A stretch of 64,000 nt of DNA from a virus. Made by a program: the position numbers and the translations under genes. The stretch is from positions 1 through 64,000 of the IMG/VR virus record IMGVR_UViG_3300020198_000006; one strand, 5' to 3'. This document shows positions 7,615 through 16,988 of this stretch, piece after piece. Below the pieces are notes generated by a model. It had not been told where the DNA came from. It saw only the letters and a list, made by a program, of their open reading frames with translations, and ran no database searches. Each line of letters opens with the position of its first letter. Position 1 is the stretch's first letter.

Positions 7615-9366
7615 ATGCAGAACAAGATTCTAGAAATAGAGGCGAGAGACATACTGCTTGAATATGAAGGTTTTAACAATCAATTACTTGATTGGAAACA
7701 CAAATTTCATAATGTTAAAAATTTTCAATTAACAAGACCCCAAGCGGAATATGTTACAAAGTATTACGAAACAGTACCTCGAGTTGCTCGAAAGCATATC
7801 ACCATTGCCAAGAATTTTGGTGAAAAAATTATGGAGGACAAGAAGTTAACCAAAGCACCTGAAAAGATTTGGTGTGAAAAATTATTGTGTGAAAGCGATA
7901 AGGCATACCATATATGGGGTAAAATTATTGATTCCGAAACGAATCATGCGATGTGGATTCCAAAATCATCTATTATCCAAGAAGAAAAAAAATTAGATAG
8001 AATAATAGATTATACTCCTTACTCACATAGACCGCCAATGGAACATCAAAAAGAAGCCATTGAAAAATTGTTAGCCAATGACAAATACATTCTTGCTGAT
8101 GATATGGGTCTTGGTAAAAGCACGTCCGCGATTATTGCCTCACTAGAATGTGGAGCAAAAAAAGTTCTAATTATTTGTCCCGCATCACTAAAGATTAACT
8201 GGTCAAGAGAGATTGAAAATTACTCAAGAAAAAAATCATTAATTGTTGAAGGCAGAAAATGGGGTTCCACATTTGATTATTATATAATCAATTATGATAT
8301 ATTAAAAAACTATCACACAACCGATAAATCAGAAGATAGTGAAGCATATAAATTAATCATAAATGAAAATTTTGATTTGGTAATAATTGATGAGGCTCAC
8401 TATGTTTCAAATCCAACAGCACAGAGAACAAAACTAATTAATGATGTTGTAAAACAAATACCTAAGGTATGGTTGCTTACAGGAACCCCAATGACATCAA
8501 GACCGATAAACTATTATAATTTATTAAAAATTGTTAATTCACCAATTGCATTAAATTGGCAAGGTTATGTCAGAAGATATTGTGCGGGTTATCAGTTTAA
8601 AGTTGGGGGTAAAAAAATATGGAACACGGGTGGGGCAAGTAATTTAGATGAACTAAGAGAAAGAACAAAAAATTTGGTATTAAGAAGAATAAAAACCGAC
8701 ATTCTCGATTTACCCGAAAAAATTATAACTCCTATTTTCTTAGATATGCAGAGTACTTTCTACAATGAAGAGTTAGAAGAATTCATGAAAATATCTAAGG
8801 AAAATAAAAAGAATGAATCAATTAGTGTAACATTAAATCGTCTAATGAAAATTAGACAAGTAATTGCATACGAAAAAGTACCATACACATATGAGTTAAT
8901 TGATAAGTTCACAGAACAAGGTAAAAAAGTAATTGTATTTACAAACTTTACTATGAGTTTGGATATGATTCACGAGAAGTATAAGAAAAATTCTGTGACC
9001 CTTGATGGTAGAATGTCAAAAGAAAGAAGACAAGAAAGTGTTGACAGATTTCAAAATGAGGATAAAATAAAAATATTCGTATCCAATATTAGAGCGGGTG
9101 GCGTTGGAATTACTTTAACTGCGGCAGAAGCAGTAATAATGAATGACCTGTCATTTGTACCATCAGACCACTCCCAAGCAGAAGATAGGGCATATAGATA
9201 TGGACAGAAGAATAGTGTACTTGTTTACTATCCTATTTTTGAAAACACAATCGAAATGATTGTTTATAATATATTACAAAAGAAAAAGAATATTATCGAC
9301 CAAGTAATGGGAGATAATGAATATTCAGAAAGTTTTGCTCAATCACTTCTTAATGAGCTCCTCTAA
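7615..9366 (+). CDS. SNF2-family DNA helicase/ATPase
   Basis: 583 residues from the ATG at 7615; an upstream in-frame ATG would run into the divergent gene. Motif I is DMGLGKST (163-170), motif II DEAH (259-262), followed by LLTGTPM and a C-terminal helicase half ending in the SNF2 signature SQAEDRAYRYGQ. This is the SMARCAL1/HepA-like branch of superfamily 2, which remodels or anneals DNA forks; T4 uses UvsW for comparable tasks. A TATATTTA box 8 nt before the start suggests host-type early or middle transcription. It overlaps the convergent nuclease-like gene by 24 nt. Confidence 0.88.
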   Translation: MQNKILEIEARDILLEYEGFNNQLLDWKHKFHNVKNFQLTRPQAEYVTKYYETVPRVARKHITIAKNFGEKIMEDKKLTKAPEKIWCEKLLCESDKAYHIWGKIIDSETNHAMWIPKSSIIQEEKKLDRIIDYTPYSHRPPMEHQKEAIEKLLANDKYILADDMGLGKSTSAIIASLECGAKKVLIICPASLKINWSREIENYSRKKSLIVEGRKWGSTFDYYIINYDILKNYHTTDKSEDSEAYKLIINENFDLVIIDEAHYVSNPTAQRTKLINDVVKQIPKVWLLTGTPMTSRPINYYNLLKIVNSPIALNWQGYVRRYCAGYQFKVGGKKIWNTGGASNLDELRERTKNLVLRRIKTDILDLPEKIITPIFLDMQSTFYNEELEEFMKISKENKKNESISVTLNRLMKIRQVIAYEKVPYTYELIDKFTEQGKKVIVFTNFTMSLDMIHEKYKKNSVTLDGRMSKERRQESVDRFQNEDKIKIFVSNIRAGGVGITLTAAEAVIMNDLSFVPSDHSQAEDRAYRYGQKNSVLVYYPIFENTIEMIVYNILQKKKNIIDQVMGDNEYSESFAQSLLNELL

Positions 9367-10533
9367 GTACTCTAAACTTTCTTTCTTAGGCACATCCTTT
9401 TCAAACTGATTAATTAAATCTCTCCAAGAATCTATTATGACAGACTCGTTAAAATCTTGGTGATTTTTTGGTAGAATTACATTCACCGACTTATCACCAA
9501 TTTTAATGCTTGTTTCTTCCAAAACATCCATGTTAAATTCTATTCCGTGCTTGGAACAATACATAAAAAATTCAAAAAATATTTTTGAATTAAAAATTTG
9601 GCCGATTTGTTCTTCCATTATTATTTGTTCTTTTTTATATGAATATGAATATTTACCTGTTTTACTTTTCTTGGTGTCAAATAAATTGGGCGACATATTT
9701 AAGAAAATCATATTAGATGGATTTGGAATATGGGTATTTTCATCAATATTTATTTGAACCAAAACCAAATAATCTATTCCCTTATCAGAATAATAAGATG
9801 TGTTGATAGATTTATAAATTACGTTTTCATCATAAATCCTTACGTTTTTTATCTGAAACTTTTTCTTTTTAGATGGTATTTTCTTTTCTATTGTGTACAA
9901 GTCCACACCATTTTTCATATCATCTGAGTTACCCCTTAATGATGAATTTCTAATTACATCATAACCGTTGGGATATTTTGTTTTTAGAAAAAACTCAACA
10001 GCGAGTTCACCAAATGTGCCGGCCGCCATTGTAAAAGTTGCAATTTCTAAAAGGTGATGTAAAATATCGTTCTTGGATACTTTACCCAAGTCCTTAAATA
10101 ATTTATCACCATAATAATATAACCAATTAAAATAATTTTTGAGCTCATCGTTAATAGATTGAACGTCTTCATTTTTGGGGTCAAAATCTATTAACTTAAC
10201 TTTTCTACCATCAACCTCCTCTATACCCTTAGAGAAAAAATCATTTGATATATTTTGATTTAGATATTGAACAATTATGTCCTGAATATCTGTGTGAGTG
10301 TTAAATTGGTTCACTGCAGACCAAGTTCTCTTAGGTGTTAAAACCCCCTCCGCGCCATTCTCCGTTACTCTACCATACTGACCATACTTTGAATAGAAAA
10401 CATCATAAATTACCCTCCAACTGCTCGTAAGGATACTTTTAGAGGTGTCGTATGGTTTTTTACCCACACAAATTCTATTGATTCCTTGTGAAAACCTACT
10501 TTTAGTATATTTAAATTTAAATTTTGATTTCAC
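9343..10533 (-). CDS. Candidate PD-(D/E)XK-fold nuclease-like protein
   Basis: 396 residues, no named family recognised. The segment 172-229 has the order of a restriction-endonuclease-like core: a helix with Glu176 (GTFGELAVEFF), then NGVD (Asp211), then FQIK (Gln227, Lys229), followed by a strand. Gln in place of Glu in the last motif occurs in some members of this superfamily. It converges on the SNF2 helicase with a 24-nt overlap and has a good host-type promoter (10551-10558). Possible roles are host DNA degradation or recombination repair. The fold call is by eye. Confidence 0.45.
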   Translation of the reverse strand: MKSKFKFKYTKSRFSQGINRICVGKKPYDTSKSILTSSWRVIYDVFYSKYGQYGRVTENGAEGVLTPKRTWSAVNQFNTHTDIQDIIVQYLNQNISNDFFSKGIEEVDGRKVKLIDFDPKNEDVQSINDELKNYFNWLYYYGDKLFKDLGKVSKNDILHHLLEIATFTMAAGTFGELAVEFFLKTKYPNGYDVIRNSSLRGNSDDMKNGVDLYTIEKKIPSKKKKFQIKNVRIYDENVIYKSINTSYYSDKGIDYLVLVQINIDENTHIPNPSNMIFLNMSPNLFDTKKSKTGKYSYSYKKEQIIMEEQIGQIFNSKIFFEFFMYCSKHGIEFNMDVLEETSIKIGDKSVNVILPKNHQDFNESVIIDSWRDLINQFEKDVPKKESLEYLEELIKK

Positions 10534-10550
10534 GAAAAATACTTAATATC

Positions 10551-10558
10551 CAAATATA
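10551..10558 (-). promoter_or_regulatory. Host-type promoter of the nuclease-like gene
   Basis: TATATTTG on the minus strand with TTG 20 nt upstream (10579-10581), matching the Bacteroidota consensus TTG-N~19-TAnnTTTG; the ATG is 18 nt downstream. Confidence 0.6.
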
Positions 10559-10562
10559 CGGA

Positions 10563-10570
10563 TATTTATA
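10563..10570 (+). promoter_or_regulatory. TATTTATA box of the neck protein gene
   Basis: Exact motif on the plus strand, 15 nt before the ATG at 10586, back to back with the host-type promoter of the divergent gene. Confidence 0.5.
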
Positions 10571-10585
10571 ATAAAAAACAATAGA

Positions 10586-11704
10586 ATGTCATCTACAGTA
10601 ATAACTCAACCAGATAGAGAAAAACTTTACACAAAAATATTCCACCTTTTGGGTATGCCGGTTCGTGGAATTGAACTTACTGAAGAACAAATGGACACTT
10701 TTTTGGAGTTGTCTCTTTCTGAATACGAACAATATGTAAGCGATTGGTTAATCGAGTCTCAATGGTCGGCTTTGGCGGGGTTAAATGTGGATACACAATC
10801 ACTTACAAGGGCGTTTACAACAAGAAGTTTGGATTACGAAACTCAATATACCCATTCATATTCTAAAATTGTGGGTCTTCAAACAGGTGGTAATAGTGAA
10901 TTGAAAAAAGATTACATTTCATTGTCCGCAAATACACAAACTTATATAATACAGGCTGGTAGAGAAATTAACGAGTTACTATGGTTCTCAAGAGCAGAGT
11001 TGACCGACTCAATAGTTGACCCATTCTTAGGTGGATTTGGAGGTCTCGGTGGTGTTGCGTTTGGTGGGGTTGGTGGTTTTGCACAACAGGGTTCATCGGG
11101 TTCTTATTTTATGTTGCCAGCATATGATTTGTTATTAAGAATGCAAGATAGAAATATTAAGAACCGACTAATTGGTATGGATTTAACATACCGAATTACT
11201 GCGGGTCCTAATGGTACAAAATTATTGCACCTTTACAATGTACCCGGAGGTAGATTTGATTTCGGTTCAATAAAAAACAATCAAGCGAGAGTATGGTATT
11301 GGTACTATGATACCACATCTTTAGATACGTGTTTAAAGAAAAATAGTGGTATTGTTAAGTTACCCTCAGATGTTGAGATAGAAGAATTGACATGGGATAT
11401 GTTAAATAAGCCCGCACAAAACTGGGTTAGAAAGTATCTCATCACTTACGCCAAAGAAGGTCTTGCAAGAATTTGGGGTAAATTCTCAGGGGATTTACAA
11501 GTACCCGATAGTTCAATTAAACTGGACTATGCAACTTTACTTACCGAAGTAAAAGATGAAAGGTCAAAATTAGAAGAAGAACTTAAATTAAGACTTGAAA
11601 GACTTCGTCCAGAAAAAATTCTTGAGAGAAAGGGAAATGAGGCGGAGAATCTTAACAAAGCACTCAAGTATAGACCAATACAATCGCCATTTAACGTGAT
11701 TTAA
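10586..11704 (+). CDS. 13: Neck protein, T4 gp13-like
   Basis: 372 residues. Helical N-terminus (REKLYTKIFHLLGMPVRGIELTEEQMD), a Gly-rich loop at about 150-170, then a conserved region ending VWYWYYDT, and a helical tail with WVRKYLITYAKEGLARIWGKF, which is typical of gp13-type neck proteins. These form the ring that closes the filled head and joins the tail. T4 gp13 is about 309 residues, so this one is longer. Its stop shares the four bases TTAA (11701-11704) with the convergent polymerase gene. Confidence 0.65.
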   Translation: MSSTVITQPDREKLYTKIFHLLGMPVRGIELTEEQMDTFLELSLSEYEQYVSDWLIESQWSALAGLNVDTQSLTRAFTTRSLDYETQYTHSYSKIVGLQTGGNSELKKDYISLSANTQTYIIQAGREINELLWFSRAELTDSIVDPFLGGFGGLGGVAFGGVGGFAQQGSSGSYFMLPAYDLLLRMQDRNIKNRLIGMDLTYRITAGPNGTKLLHLYNVPGGRFDFGSIKNNQARVWYWYYDTTSLDTCLKKNSGIVKLPSDVEIEELTWDMLNKPAQNWVRKYLITYAKEGLARIWGKFSGDLQVPDSSIKLDYATLLTEVKDERSKLEEELKLRLERLRPEKILERKGNEAENLNKALKYRPIQSPFNVI

Positions 11705-14598
11705 ATTTCCACCGCATGGTATGCAAAGTCATTACCACTGGCTTGAATTATCTCGTCTTCGTTACTCTTTGTGCTGGCAGCTTGTAGATTTACAACCTTA
11801 CGATTGTGGTCCACCCAATACTTGTCAACTAAATCTATACTATTCTCCACATACATAAAGAATGGGTCTTTTTTAACTCTATTCCAAAAAATTACCTCAC
11901 TATCTGATAATGTCATAACCTCATCAAACTTATCTTGACCATCTTCTTTTAATGGTTGACCACCTATTAGTTCACATTGTGACTTTGTAAAATATTGTCT
12001 GTCTTTGGGGTCCTCAATTAAAATGTCCCCCCTTATATCAGGTTTGAAAACACAAAGTAATGATTCAATTCTTTTGTTGAATGTTGTCAAATATCTGGCG
12101 ACATTATAATCTCCCCTCATATTTGGATTGTTTTGAATATCCTTTTCAGAAATCATATAACAATTTATTTCCAAATAGTCGGGTGGCATTTGATAACCAT
12201 TAGTCGCAAAAAACTCTTCTTGTCTTTTTTTACTTGGATTAGAAACCTTTTGTACATCACCATCGGATTTATTTGTTCCATTGTTGACATAATAGATAGT
12301 CTCACCGAGACCCGCATGATAATTGTTTTGTAAAACTAATTCCATATGGGCTTGTCGAGACATCAATGAACCCGATTTAGTTGTCTTCTTAATATGTTTT
12401 TTATAATCGTCAACAGATTGTTTTACTCTCGCTTTGTTTGCAATCTTTGATAATGGTATTTCTTTATTAAAAATTTTCCCAACGTGTTGATAATATAACT
12501 CAACAAACGAAAGCCCATCACCATTTAAAAGAAGTTTTAAACCTTCGTCTAAAAATTCAACTATATATTCTTGTAATTTTTTTGACTTGATTGTGTTACC
12601 TGTAAGTTTAATAATTTCTTTACCTTTCTTAATTAGTTTGATAATGTAGTTCTTACGAGAAACATTAATACATGAAGGAGCGGTGTAGTCAATATCTAAA
12701 CCCATTTCATTTCTCATGAAGTGGTCATTGAACTCTGCGGTATCCGCCTCAAGACCTTTATATTTCTTTCCCAATTCAACTAATTCATTGTTTCCCTTAC
12801 CAACATAAACGTGAGCATCAATTGTGTCGGGCGTTTCAAAGTTCACACCATCCGTATCCATCACAAGTGGTTTGTACCCTTTTTTCATGAAAAACATAAT
12901 CATCATACGGAGACATTGACGACCTGTACAAGTAATTGTTTCACCCATGTTCATATCACCCCATGGAAATACTTGTGGAGCGGACAATGAACCGAAATAT
13001 GCATTGATAAAAATCTTAATTGGTAATTGTTTTCGGTCATACATCTCCGACTGTACGGGGTCACTTGACTTTAATTCTCCCGAAAGACGTTTGTATTTAA
13101 TACGAATGTTACGAAAATACTTCAACATCGATTTATGAACATTCATAACATCACAATCAGGAAACACATCATAAACCAGTTGAATTGATGGGTATAGTGA
13201 TGCATAGTCAAACTTAACAATGTTTTTAGCATAACCAACGTTTAATAAACGAGACAATCCACCTGTAATTGCTCGTTTATCATCTTTAATTGGAATTGCT
13301 AAATTATTTTCATACGACCACGCCAACATGATAATCTTCCATAGTGTGGCAGTGCCCATTGTGGCAATTCTTTCGTAAGTCGTTGGTACTAACTTTGAAA
13401 GTAGAAAAGTTGATTGTGAGAATGAATCATCAACAACCATGGTTTCATACAAGTCATCATCAAGGTATTGTTCAACAACCTTACGACCCGACCAAATCTC
13501 AAACTTACCTGGATACTTTTCAAGTAAACCTTCAGTTCCCGACTCACCAATCTTTTTATAGTTACCCGTTTTCGGATTCACGTAGTAACTTTCATTATCA
13601 AGATAGATTTTTGAAATCCATGCACCATCAACATATACACGATTTGGTTTTTCTTTTTCCAAATACTTTGTAATGTATTTCAATCCCCAAGATTTAATTT
13701 CAGAATTGATTGCTTGTGCTCTACGAACAGAGTGAGCAACATCAATTATATTAAACCCCCATATAACGTGTTGGGTATATGGTTCAACTTCATTGGCCAA
13801 TTTCAATACCCCTTCCTTTTCTTTTATTCCATGAGCGGTGAATATTTGTGTCAAATCATTCACGTCAATACCAAGAATGTGAGCTCTTTTTAAAATAAAT
13901 GGCCAATCAAAAGACGCAGAGTTATACCCACCAATAATTGTTGGTTTTACCTCTCTTATTAGTTCAAAAAACCCCTCGATACATTTTTTCTCACCATCTT
14001 CACCAAAGGCGGAAATAGTTCTTTGTAAACCGCGATTATCTTTTACTCCAATAAGGATTATCTCATTGGTTTCAGGTTCAAGACCGGTGGTTTCAATGTC
14101 AAATACAAATCTGTGAACACCCGAATAATCATCAATTCCCTTGAATAGTCTTTTCTTTTTTTGTATTAAAAATTGTTCAGCGGGTGAAAGTATTGTAAAG
14201 TATTGTTTTGTTTTCTCACCCCAAGGGTCTATACCACCTTGTCTAAAAAAGTTAACCAACTCGGTATATCCTTTAATAGATTTTATCAAGTAAGTCATAC
14301 CATTTTCAAGACGTTCATTACCATGAGTATCCAATTTTTCAATCATGATACCATACTCACCCATTTTCTTTTTCTGTAACGACTTGTTGTTTTGGTAAAA
14401 ATTTAATCCCGACAAATCCCCAACCCATAAAAATGGAACAAAAGTATCCGCCTTGATTATTTTACCCATTTCAGGGTCCTGTATAACCTTATAAATTCTA
14501 TTTGTTTTGTAGTCGTACTCGACCCCAACTATATATTCCTCTGGGTCCCAACCATTTAGAAAACTTTCTATGACTTCTTGTGAAATAACTTCTGACAT
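11701..14598 (-). CDS. 43: DNA polymerase, family B (T4 gp43-like)
   Basis: 965 residues; T4 gp43 has 898. Exonuclease motif I is FDIET (166-170), motif II YNSASFDWPF (225-234). Polymerase motif A is DYASLYPS (464-471), motif B K528-x3-N532-x-YFG, and motif C reads MDTDGVN (580-586). The usual DTDS is DTDG here; both catalytic Asp are kept. Replicative polymerase with 3'-5' proofreading. A strong host-type promoter precedes it, pointing to early expression by host RNA polymerase. Confidence 0.93.
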   Translation of the reverse strand: MSEVISQEVIESFLNGWDPEEYIVGVEYDYKTNRIYKVIQDPEMGKIIKADTFVPFLWVGDLSGLNFYQNNKSLQKKKMGEYGIMIEKLDTHGNERLENGMTYLIKSIKGYTELVNFFRQGGIDPWGEKTKQYFTILSPAEQFLIQKKKRLFKGIDDYSGVHRFVFDIETTGLEPETNEIILIGVKDNRGLQRTISAFGEDGEKKCIEGFFELIREVKPTIIGGYNSASFDWPFILKRAHILGIDVNDLTQIFTAHGIKEKEGVLKLANEVEPYTQHVIWGFNIIDVAHSVRRAQAINSEIKSWGLKYITKYLEKEKPNRVYVDGAWISKIYLDNESYYVNPKTGNYKKIGESGTEGLLEKYPGKFEIWSGRKVVEQYLDDDLYETMVVDDSFSQSTFLLSKLVPTTYERIATMGTATLWKIIMLAWSYENNLAIPIKDDKRAITGGLSRLLNVGYAKNIVKFDYASLYPSIQLVYDVFPDCDVMNVHKSMLKYFRNIRIKYKRLSGELKSSDPVQSEMYDRKQLPIKIFINAYFGSLSAPQVFPWGDMNMGETITCTGRQCLRMMIMFFMKKGYKPLVMDTDGVNFETPDTIDAHVYVGKGNNELVELGKKYKGLEADTAEFNDHFMRNEMGLDIDYTAPSCINVSRKNYIIKLIKKGKEIIKLTGNTIKSKKLQEYIVEFLDEGLKLLLNGDGLSFVELYYQHVGKIFNKEIPLSKIANKARVKQSVDDYKKHIKKTTKSGSLMSRQAHMELVLQNNYHAGLGETIYYVNNGTNKSDGDVQKVSNPSKKRQEEFFATNGYQMPPDYLEINCYMISEKDIQNNPNMRGDYNVARYLTTFNKRIESLLCVFKPDIRGDILIEDPKDRQYFTKSQCELIGGQPLKEDGQDKFDEVMTLSDSEVIFWNRVKKDPFFMYVENSIDLVDKYWVDHNRKVVNLQAASTKSNEDEIIQASGNDFAYHAVEI

Positions 14599-14658
14599 TT
14601 GATATTTTTTTAGTTTGACACATTAGCATATACCACTTGGTATAGTTTGTCTTACTAT

Positions 14659-14666
14659 CAAATATA
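14659..14666 (-). promoter_or_regulatory. Host-type promoter of the DNA polymerase gene
   Basis: TATATTTG with TTG 19 nt upstream on the minus strand (14686-14688), an ideal fit to the Bacteroidota sigma-A consensus. The leader to the ATG at 14598 is about 55 nt and contains a short inverted repeat, ATACCACTTGGTAT, around 14630-14643. Confidence 0.65.
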
Positions 14667-14684
14667 CAAAATTTTCAGAAAAAA

Positions 14685-15053
14685 TCAAAATATGGTGATG
14701 AACAATTTCTCCTTCACAGGAAGGATAAGCTTTGTTGTGGGATTTAAATTAGTGTCTAAAAATTGAACTGTAATCTTACCCTCGTACTTACCCACATTTG
14801 AGGTTTGAGATTCTTTAAATCTGTGAGTTATATAGTACTCATCTGTTGTTTGATTATATTTTTTGTCTCTTGTGGTTATATAACAAGTAGAACTTAATAT
14901 CTCAGGTTCACCATCTTCAATTTTAAACATATCAAAAGTAATGTTGGCGTTTTCCAATAAATCATTAAAAGACGATTTATCATTTTTTCCATCATCAATC
15001 ATTCTCATTTTCAAAATTGGGTCACTTGCTCCCTGTCTTATAAAAAATTCCAT
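14685..15053 (-). CDS. Small baseplate/adhesin accessory protein with Ig-like N-terminal pattern
   Basis: 122 residues. The start MEFFIRQGASDPILKMRMIDD resembles the N-terminal domain of BppU-type baseplate upper proteins, where an RQG-D-xPxL stretch opens an immunoglobulin-like domain. It lies downstream of a large tail adhesin. A TATTTATA box (15058-15065) ends 4 nt before the ATG. Similarity is by pattern only. Confidence 0.45.
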   Translation of the reverse strand: MEFFIRQGASDPILKMRMIDDGKNDKSSFNDLLENANITFDMFKIEDGEPEILSSTCYITTRDKKYNQTTDEYYITHRFKESQTSNVGKYEGKITVQFLDTNLNPTTKLILPVKEKLFITIF

Positions 15054-15057
15054 ATTT

Positions 15058-15065
15058 TATAAATA
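15058..15065 (-). promoter_or_regulatory. TATTTATA box, 4 nt before an ATG
   Basis: Minus-strand TATTTATA followed by AAAT and the ATG at 15053. Confidence 0.5.
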
Positions 15066-15097
15066 TTATTTACAATAAAAAATTGATAGATTTTTTA

Positions 15098-16933
15098 TCA
15101 AACACAATCAAATAAATTAGAACATGATTGTATACCACCAGTCACAATTACACCAGGGTTAGCTACCGGGGTTGTAGAAGAACAACGTGAAATCGTTCCA
15201 CCTGCGGATAGGTTGAAAGAAATTAGTTGTTGAGTCGCACAATCAGTATATGTAAAATACTCAGGTGAACTAGTGGTGTTATTTGCTGTATAACAGAAAC
15301 ATGGAATTGATTGTGTAATTGTGGGGGTTGGAGTTGGTGTCTGAGTAGAAGTTATTGTTGGTGTTGCAGTTGGTGTGCTAGTGACTGTTGGTGTACTTGT
15401 TATTGTTGGTGTTATAGTTGGAGTACTAGTAATTGTTGTACTCGCAGTTATTGTTGGTGTAGATGTGAGTGTTGGGGTCTTTGTAAATGTTGGGGTCGGT
15501 GTGGTAGTTAAACCCGGAGTTATCGACGGTGTGGGGGTAACGGTTCTCGTTGGTGTCGGAGTAGGAGTGGGGGTTAATACAACACCTGTAACCGTGTCAG
15601 AACATCCCGAAACACAATCAACAATTGTGTAACTTGGTCTTATTCGTGTTATGTGATGATGTCTTACATGTACAAAATTTAAAGGTTCTTGAAAGTATTT
15701 TACTCTCTTGATATTAAAACAACAAACACCATTGTGTATACCCCCACCATAAAGACTACCCATACCCCAAGATTGGATAAATGGTTGGACACCTCTTTTT
15801 GATGGTACTATTTCTTCAAAATTTTCATATTTGTAAATTGGACGACCGTTAAGATAAATCTTTAAAACACCCAATCTTCTATGCCTTTCTAACGCCCATT
15901 TCTTTATTAATTCTTCTTCTTCTGTATAGATTGTAGTTTGAGTTGAGGTGATAGAACTTCCTGTTGGTGGAGTGTATGGTATTGTTTTGACACCCGGTAT
16001 TAAATCGTTCCAACCACCATCGTTTTCAACATTACAATCTGATAAGTGTCTATATCTATCAAATGTAATTGTGATATTAAAATCTTGTGAAGTACCACTC
16101 AAGCATAGTTGTGGTGTACTACCCGTTAAAGTGTAATAACCACTTTCAAAACCCGAATTTCCACAATAACCGGAGTAGTGAACAGATTTCCAAACTATTC
16201 TTCTGTCTGTTGAAAATGAAAAGGATAGATTATTATCCGCATAACCTGCTATGGGTGAATCGCCTCTTGTTCCAAAATAATAAAAAACACCGCCACTTGA
16301 CCAGGTTAGATTTTCTCTATTGAACACCATATCGATTGTCCAACCTTTTTCGGGTCTTCTATCAAATAAAAATTCACACTTATTTGCCCCGCCGCCATGA
16401 TTGAATTGATATGCCCAAGGTTTACAATTTAGAATTGGGTCTGTTGGACAACAATTATTTGCGTTGGCCAAGTTATCCACACACCCAAGTTTTACCCCTG
16501 TAAATCCCGTAATATTTAAAGAATATAGATTTAACGACGGTTGATTATATCCTATAATTTTAAAATAGTGTTTTTTTCCGTATGTATCAATAAACTCATA
16601 AACATCATTGTCCAAAATGGTATCAAGGTTGTTCATGTGAGTGTGAAACGTTACAAATGGTAACGACCATGTGAATCCTGAATATGGGTAATTGGGGTCG
16701 TTTACCCTGTTATCTATTTCATGTAAAATAATGGTTTCTTTGGAACACCCCAACCCCGTAAGTCCTGTGGTATTTATTTTTAGTGAGTTATACACTATTG
16801 GTGTATTAAAATCCAAAACATCATCATCGTAGTCTGTTTCAGTTTTACCAACTTCATAATCGTAAAATTCTGACGAATCTATCTTTAGGTCGAACTTTGA
16901 CCCTATAAATTTAAGTATATTCTCACTGTTCAT
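15098..16933 (-). CDS. Tail adhesin/fibre with Pro-Thr hinge
   Basis: 611 residues. The first 430 form a strand-rich domain with many Cys and Gly/Trp motifs (WTIDMVFNRENL, SWGMGSLYGGGIHNG) that recalls LamG/concanavalin-type carbohydrate-binding domains. Then comes a long TPTPT/TSTPTIT repeat (about residues 455-545, DNA 15310-15570), a stiff extended linker, followed by a 65-residue Cys-containing cap (PCFCYTANN ... SCSNLFDCV). Such a head-hinge-cap layout suits a host-binding fibre. A TATTTATT box sits about 8 nt before the ATG. Ligand unknown. Confidence 0.55.
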   Translation of the reverse strand: MNSENILKFIGSKFDLKIDSSEFYDYEVGKTETDYDDDVLDFNTPIVYNSLKINTTGLTGLGCSKETIILHEIDNRVNDPNYPYSGFTWSLPFVTFHTHMNNLDTILDNDVYEFIDTYGKKHYFKIIGYNQPSLNLYSLNITGFTGVKLGCVDNLANANNCCPTDPILNCKPWAYQFNHGGGANKCEFLFDRRPEKGWTIDMVFNRENLTWSSGGVFYYFGTRGDSPIAGYADNNLSFSFSTDRRIVWKSVHYSGYCGNSGFESGYYTLTGSTPQLCLSGTSQDFNITITFDRYRHLSDCNVENDGGWNDLIPGVKTIPYTPPTGSSITSTQTTIYTEEEELIKKWALERHRRLGVLKIYLNGRPIYKYENFEEIVPSKRGVQPFIQSWGMGSLYGGGIHNGVCCFNIKRVKYFQEPLNFVHVRHHHITRIRPSYTIVDCVSGCSDTVTGVVLTPTPTPTPTRTVTPTPSITPGLTTTPTPTFTKTPTLTSTPTITASTTITSTPTITPTITSTPTVTSTPTATPTITSTQTPTPTPTITQSIPCFCYTANNTTSSPEYFTYTDCATQQLISFNLSAGGTISRCSSTTPVANPGVIVTGGIQSCSNLFDCV

Positions 16934-16964
16934 ATTATTAATAAATATCTTTTCCTTATTTTGA

Positions 16965-16972
16965 TATTTATA
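16965..16972 (+). promoter_or_regulatory. TATTTATA box of the 16.9-20.0 kb operon
   Basis: Exact plus-strand motif, 16 nt before the ATG at 16989, in the divergent gap with the adhesin gene. Confidence 0.5.
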
Positions 16973-16988
16973 TAAAAAATGGTATTAA

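Noticed and set aside
15311-15632. Cys/Trp- or Val-rich frames opposite the adhesin linker
   Set aside because: Low-complexity shadows of the Thr-Pro repeat.
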